Position numbers and translations under genes: made by a program. Positions 61,131 to 64,000 of a DNA stretch of 64,000 nucleotides are shown piece by piece. The DNA is from Adineta steineri. Its lineage: Eukaryota; Rotifera; Eurotatoria; Adinetida; Adinetidae. Each line of letters starts with the position of its first letter. Within the stretch, counting starts at the first letter, position 1. The notes below the pieces were generated by a model. That model did not search any database. It was given only the letters and a program-made list of their open reading frames with translations, and was not told the origin of the DNA. The stretch covers positions 205,479 to 269,478 of the forward strand of contig CAJNOI010000027.1 in the NCBI GenBank assembly GCA_905250115.1. The letters are read 5' to 3'.

Positions 61131-63220
61131 TGTTCAAACATCGATGCTCAAATATAAGTCATTTTTATTCAAATAAAAACAAAAAAAATTCGCTTCAATA
61201 TCTATTTTGTTGCACGTCATTCTTTGCATATTGAAATATACCTAACTATATTCTTTTTTATTATAAAGTTATTTCTCACAGTTACTCAAGTAAAAAGGTT
61301 TCGAATAATAAATAAATAAATAAATTTAATTAATAACTATTGATAGCATTTATTTTACATCAACATTCTTTTCATATAATTACATCTTGAATAGCGTGAA
61401 TACGTTTGTCATTATAAAAGATGAAATAATAAATCACATAGATACAAATTATCTAACTATAAGTTAACATATCGTCTTATTTAAATTAACAATTTGTAGT
61501 TCAGTCTCTAATATTATCACTAATTGTTTAATGTAATTAAAAGATGGTAATTTTATTGACTACATATATTCATATTTTATCTAATTATCATCGACTGAAG
61601 AAGAGCCGAATATACACATACTATTTACAAAATCTACAAAAAATTAGTAGTAATGACTTGTTTCAAAGAAGAAGTATTTTTTTCGAAGATATATTTTATG
61701 TTAAGATTGATATGGTGCGCTTTCCATATATGCAGATACCAACATACACCTATAATTAAACAATAATATTAAATTTTAATAAAACTTTTCTTCACTTATT
61801 TATATTTCATAGTGAACTTTGACCTCATCGGTTTTGATTTTTATGGTGAACTACGAAGAATGGATTTTTGAAATTCATTTCAGTGAATGGTCCTTTCATC
61901 GTATAGATCTAACTACAATGAAAATAATGTTCATTAAGTAACAGGTTGTGAAGAAATTTTTAGAACTTTTACATATTCTCAAAGGTATCAATCGTTTTGT
62001 TATAAACATAAAAATATTCTTGTTAAAATTATAAATGAAATTTCTTTTAAAAGAATAAGTCATAATCGAATTCATACTATTCTACAAAGCTAACAAGAAC
62101 TGTTGAAACATTTTTCATACGGTATGGTTTGGTAGCATATGTCGGTGTTATATTTAATTTTAAATCATATTTTATATATTAAGTTTATACTGTCATAGTT
62201 ACTGATGGAGATTAAAGAGAGGAAAAGGAGAACAACAAGATAAAACCATACGATTCTCGAACAGAAAACATTATATTAATGAAGAAAATACTGAAAATAG
62301 AATTTGTTTAATAAGTAATGTCTCTAATCAAAATTAAATTTAATCTATTTTGATTGATAAGTAATAATGAATAGTAAAGAATTAGAATAGATATAAATAC
62401 ATTTTATACAAATGCAAATCCGTTATCACCATCTCAACTATTTCATATTTATTAGATAAAAATCAAAACAGCTTCTGAGTTATTTCATTTATTCAGTAGA
62501 GAAAAAGAAAACCTCTGTCTATATTAGATAAACAAATTTTAAACTAAATAAGTCAACTGAAAATAGAAAGTACTAGATGTGTACAGTTAAAGAATGCCCA
62601 ACTAAAACTAATACAAATAGTAATCATGAGTTTAATAAAATGATCATCGATCGTAATCATCTAGCTAAAGAAGAAAAAATCAATGCTTTGGTTGTTTCGT
62701 GAAAAATTAGAACAACATGCAATTGAAGAAACGATTCTAATTCCTTATACATCGAAGAATGCACGAAGACGTTATTATCAAGCAAACGTGAAATGAGTAA
62801 AAGGATTTTTTTGATTAAATTTGCGTTTATTGGTTTATGTAACACTCTAAAGCGTTTAATTACACGGTAGTGATCGAGAAGATATTATTTTACATGTTTT
62901 CTACCATAATACATATGTTGTATTAAAAATAAAGAATGATTTAATGATTGACGTGTTCGATATTTTTTCTTTCATTATTTTTTCTGTTTGTCTTTTCTTT
63001 TCGCCTTTTTCTTTCTCGATTTCCTACAACATAAAAAAAATACGTCAATGCACGGAACCCAAAAGCGACTTCTAAATATTCATCAAAATATTAGGAATAA
63101 AAATTGTGATTTCAAAAATCAGTTTCGTTTAACATCGATTTGGAAAATTATAATATATTTATAATCAAGAAAGAATTTAAAAAAAAACACTTTATCGTGA
63201 AGTTGATTGGCTATCTTATT
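61000..63220. repeat. Duplicate block W, copy 2, with about 800 bp of extra sequence
   Basis: Partner of 37390-38910. Similarity covers about 61000-62240 and resumes at about 63050-63215. The intervening 62250-63050 has no counterpart in copy 1 and contains the possible pseudogene at 62577. Confidence 0.7.
62577..62796 (+). pseudogene. Possible frameshifted gene fragment, unrecognised
   Basis: An ATG at 62577 reads MCTVKECPTKTNTNSNHEF ... HLAKEEKINALVVS and stops. The neighbouring frame, overlapping near 62690, reads LWLFREKLEQHAIEETILI ... NARRRYYQANVK to a stop at 62794-62796. Both halves have coding-like composition (Glu/Lys-rich helix then basic end), and a one-base shift near 62685 would connect them. 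No family recognised. May equally be chance. Confidence 0.25.
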
Positions 63221-64000
63221 CTATATAAATAGAGCTCCAAAAAGATGGGAGAGTTATTGAGTCATGTAGTGGACGAACGTGGTAGGCGAAAGTGGTAGGC
63301 AAATGTCGTAAGCGAATGTGGTAGGCGAATGTGATCTCATCCATGAATCACATCGCCCAATTTACTTTTCTGTCTCTTAAGACCTATATGATTAACTTTA
63401 TTAATGCAATACGAAGCAAAGCGTTTATGTATTTGGGTTCTCTTTAGGGACAGCGCGAGCAGGGACAGGAGCACCCCTTCATGCTTTTGGAGAAAATGGC
63501 TGAATTTTCTCAGATTTTCGAGATGGCTGTCTCTCGTTTGCGATCGATTTACCTTTCTCCCATTTTGCCATTTTGGATTTGAAAACTAGTTGGCAAGTCT
63601 ACAGCATCTTCTAAAAACTAAACCAAAAACTATTTCGGTTTTGGTTTTTGGATAGTTAAGACAGAAAATTTTTCTAAAATCTATGAACACTCTAGGTGAG
63701 AAATTTTTTTTTCCGTTCTGTAATTATTCGTCGTCATGCGTTTAGCCTTTCGCGCTCCCCATTGTTTCTTTTCCTTTTTTTCTTTTTCTCTTTCCTTTTC
63801 TTTTGGTAGGTACATTATGTCTAACTGATATCAAATAATCGTGGACGCACATATTCAATGCTGTCATTTTATGGCCCGATTATTTCAGCAATGGAGCATC
63901 CGAAAATAGTCGTTTAAACGCGAGATTATTACACTAAGATCGAACTGACACCATTCATTTTTCGATTTTCTTCAGGATGTTTAGCTCGTTTATAAGAAGC
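63221..64000. other. Window end: 13-bp tandem repeat and inverted partner of the 54.9-kb element
   Basis: At 63273-63333 a 13-bp unit (CGAATGTGGTAGG) is repeated nearly five times with variation. From about 63830 to the window edge the minus strand matches 54890-55020: ACGAGCTAAAC / ACGAACTAAAC, TCAGTTCGATCT, GCGTTTAAACGA, CTCCATTGCTGA. So a second, inverted, diverged copy of that mobile element begins here and continues beyond the window. An open frame at 63404-63589 has no recognisable content. Confidence 0.55.

Noticed and set aside
63404-63589. 61-codon ORF rich in Arg/Trp/Phe near the window end
   Set aside because: Length is expected by chance in this GC-richer patch and no motif is present.

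Overview
This is a eukaryotic window: AT-rich DNA with compact genes broken by many very short introns (about 45-70 bp, GT..AG), intron-poor neighbours and non-coding spacers of 0.3-3 kb. The gene set (atypical soluble guanylate cyclase, PRKX-type kinase, AIG1/GIMAP GTPase, mS23, FANCL, RNF24/122-like RING protein, MDM1, PACRG, ASB-like ankyrin/SOCS protein) is that of a ciliated animal. The base composition, the tiny introns, a hevein+double-psi-barrel gene and the mix of small transposons suggest a bdelloid rotifer (Adineta/Rotaria type). That assignment is an inference; no species marker is present.

1-36 kb is the gene-rich half. In order: a histidine-phosphatase/UBASH3-like gene running off the left edge (-); an atypical sGC gene (-) with what look like two alternative first exons; a secreted chitin-binding/DPBB protein (-); an RS-domain protein built from symmetric phase-1 exons (-); a PRKX-like kinase (+); an unrecognised Ser/Thr-rich protein (-); a degenerate AIG1 GTPase (+); mS23 (+); FANCL without its N-terminal domain (+); a membrane RING protein (+); MDM1 (+); a 655-bp hAT-like MITE; PACRG (+); an ankyrin/SOCS-box protein (-); and a single-exon Golgi-type glycosyltransferase-like protein (-). 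MDM1 (centriole/microtubules) and PACRG (axonemal doublet seam) are both cilium/centriole genes only 1.4 kb apart.

36-64 kb is gene-poor and repeat-rich. It holds two supported genes, a secreted leucine-rich-repeat protein (51.2 kb) and a type II membrane protein with a jacalin-like ectodomain (58.3 kb). Both are followed by the same roughly 1.3 kb + 0.4 kb non-coding cassette. Around them is a mosaic of diverged duplicate blocks (37.4-38.9 with 61.0-63.2; 46.8-48.5 with 55.65-57.2; 43.26-43.53 inverted with 57.23-57.5), foldback elements, a piggyBac-like MITE with TTAA ends nested in another element, and GT-rich stretches containing TGTGGG. The architecture looks like a dynamic, possibly subtelomeric, accessory region.

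The best candidates for something new are the duplicated, phase-matched first exons of the sGC haem domain, the array of frame-neutral RS cassette exons, the modular hevein exons joined to a DPBB domain, and the shared downstream cassette of the two unrelated surface/secreted genes. Exon boundaries were read by eye from GT/AG sites, reading frame and family similarity. No alignment or database search was run.
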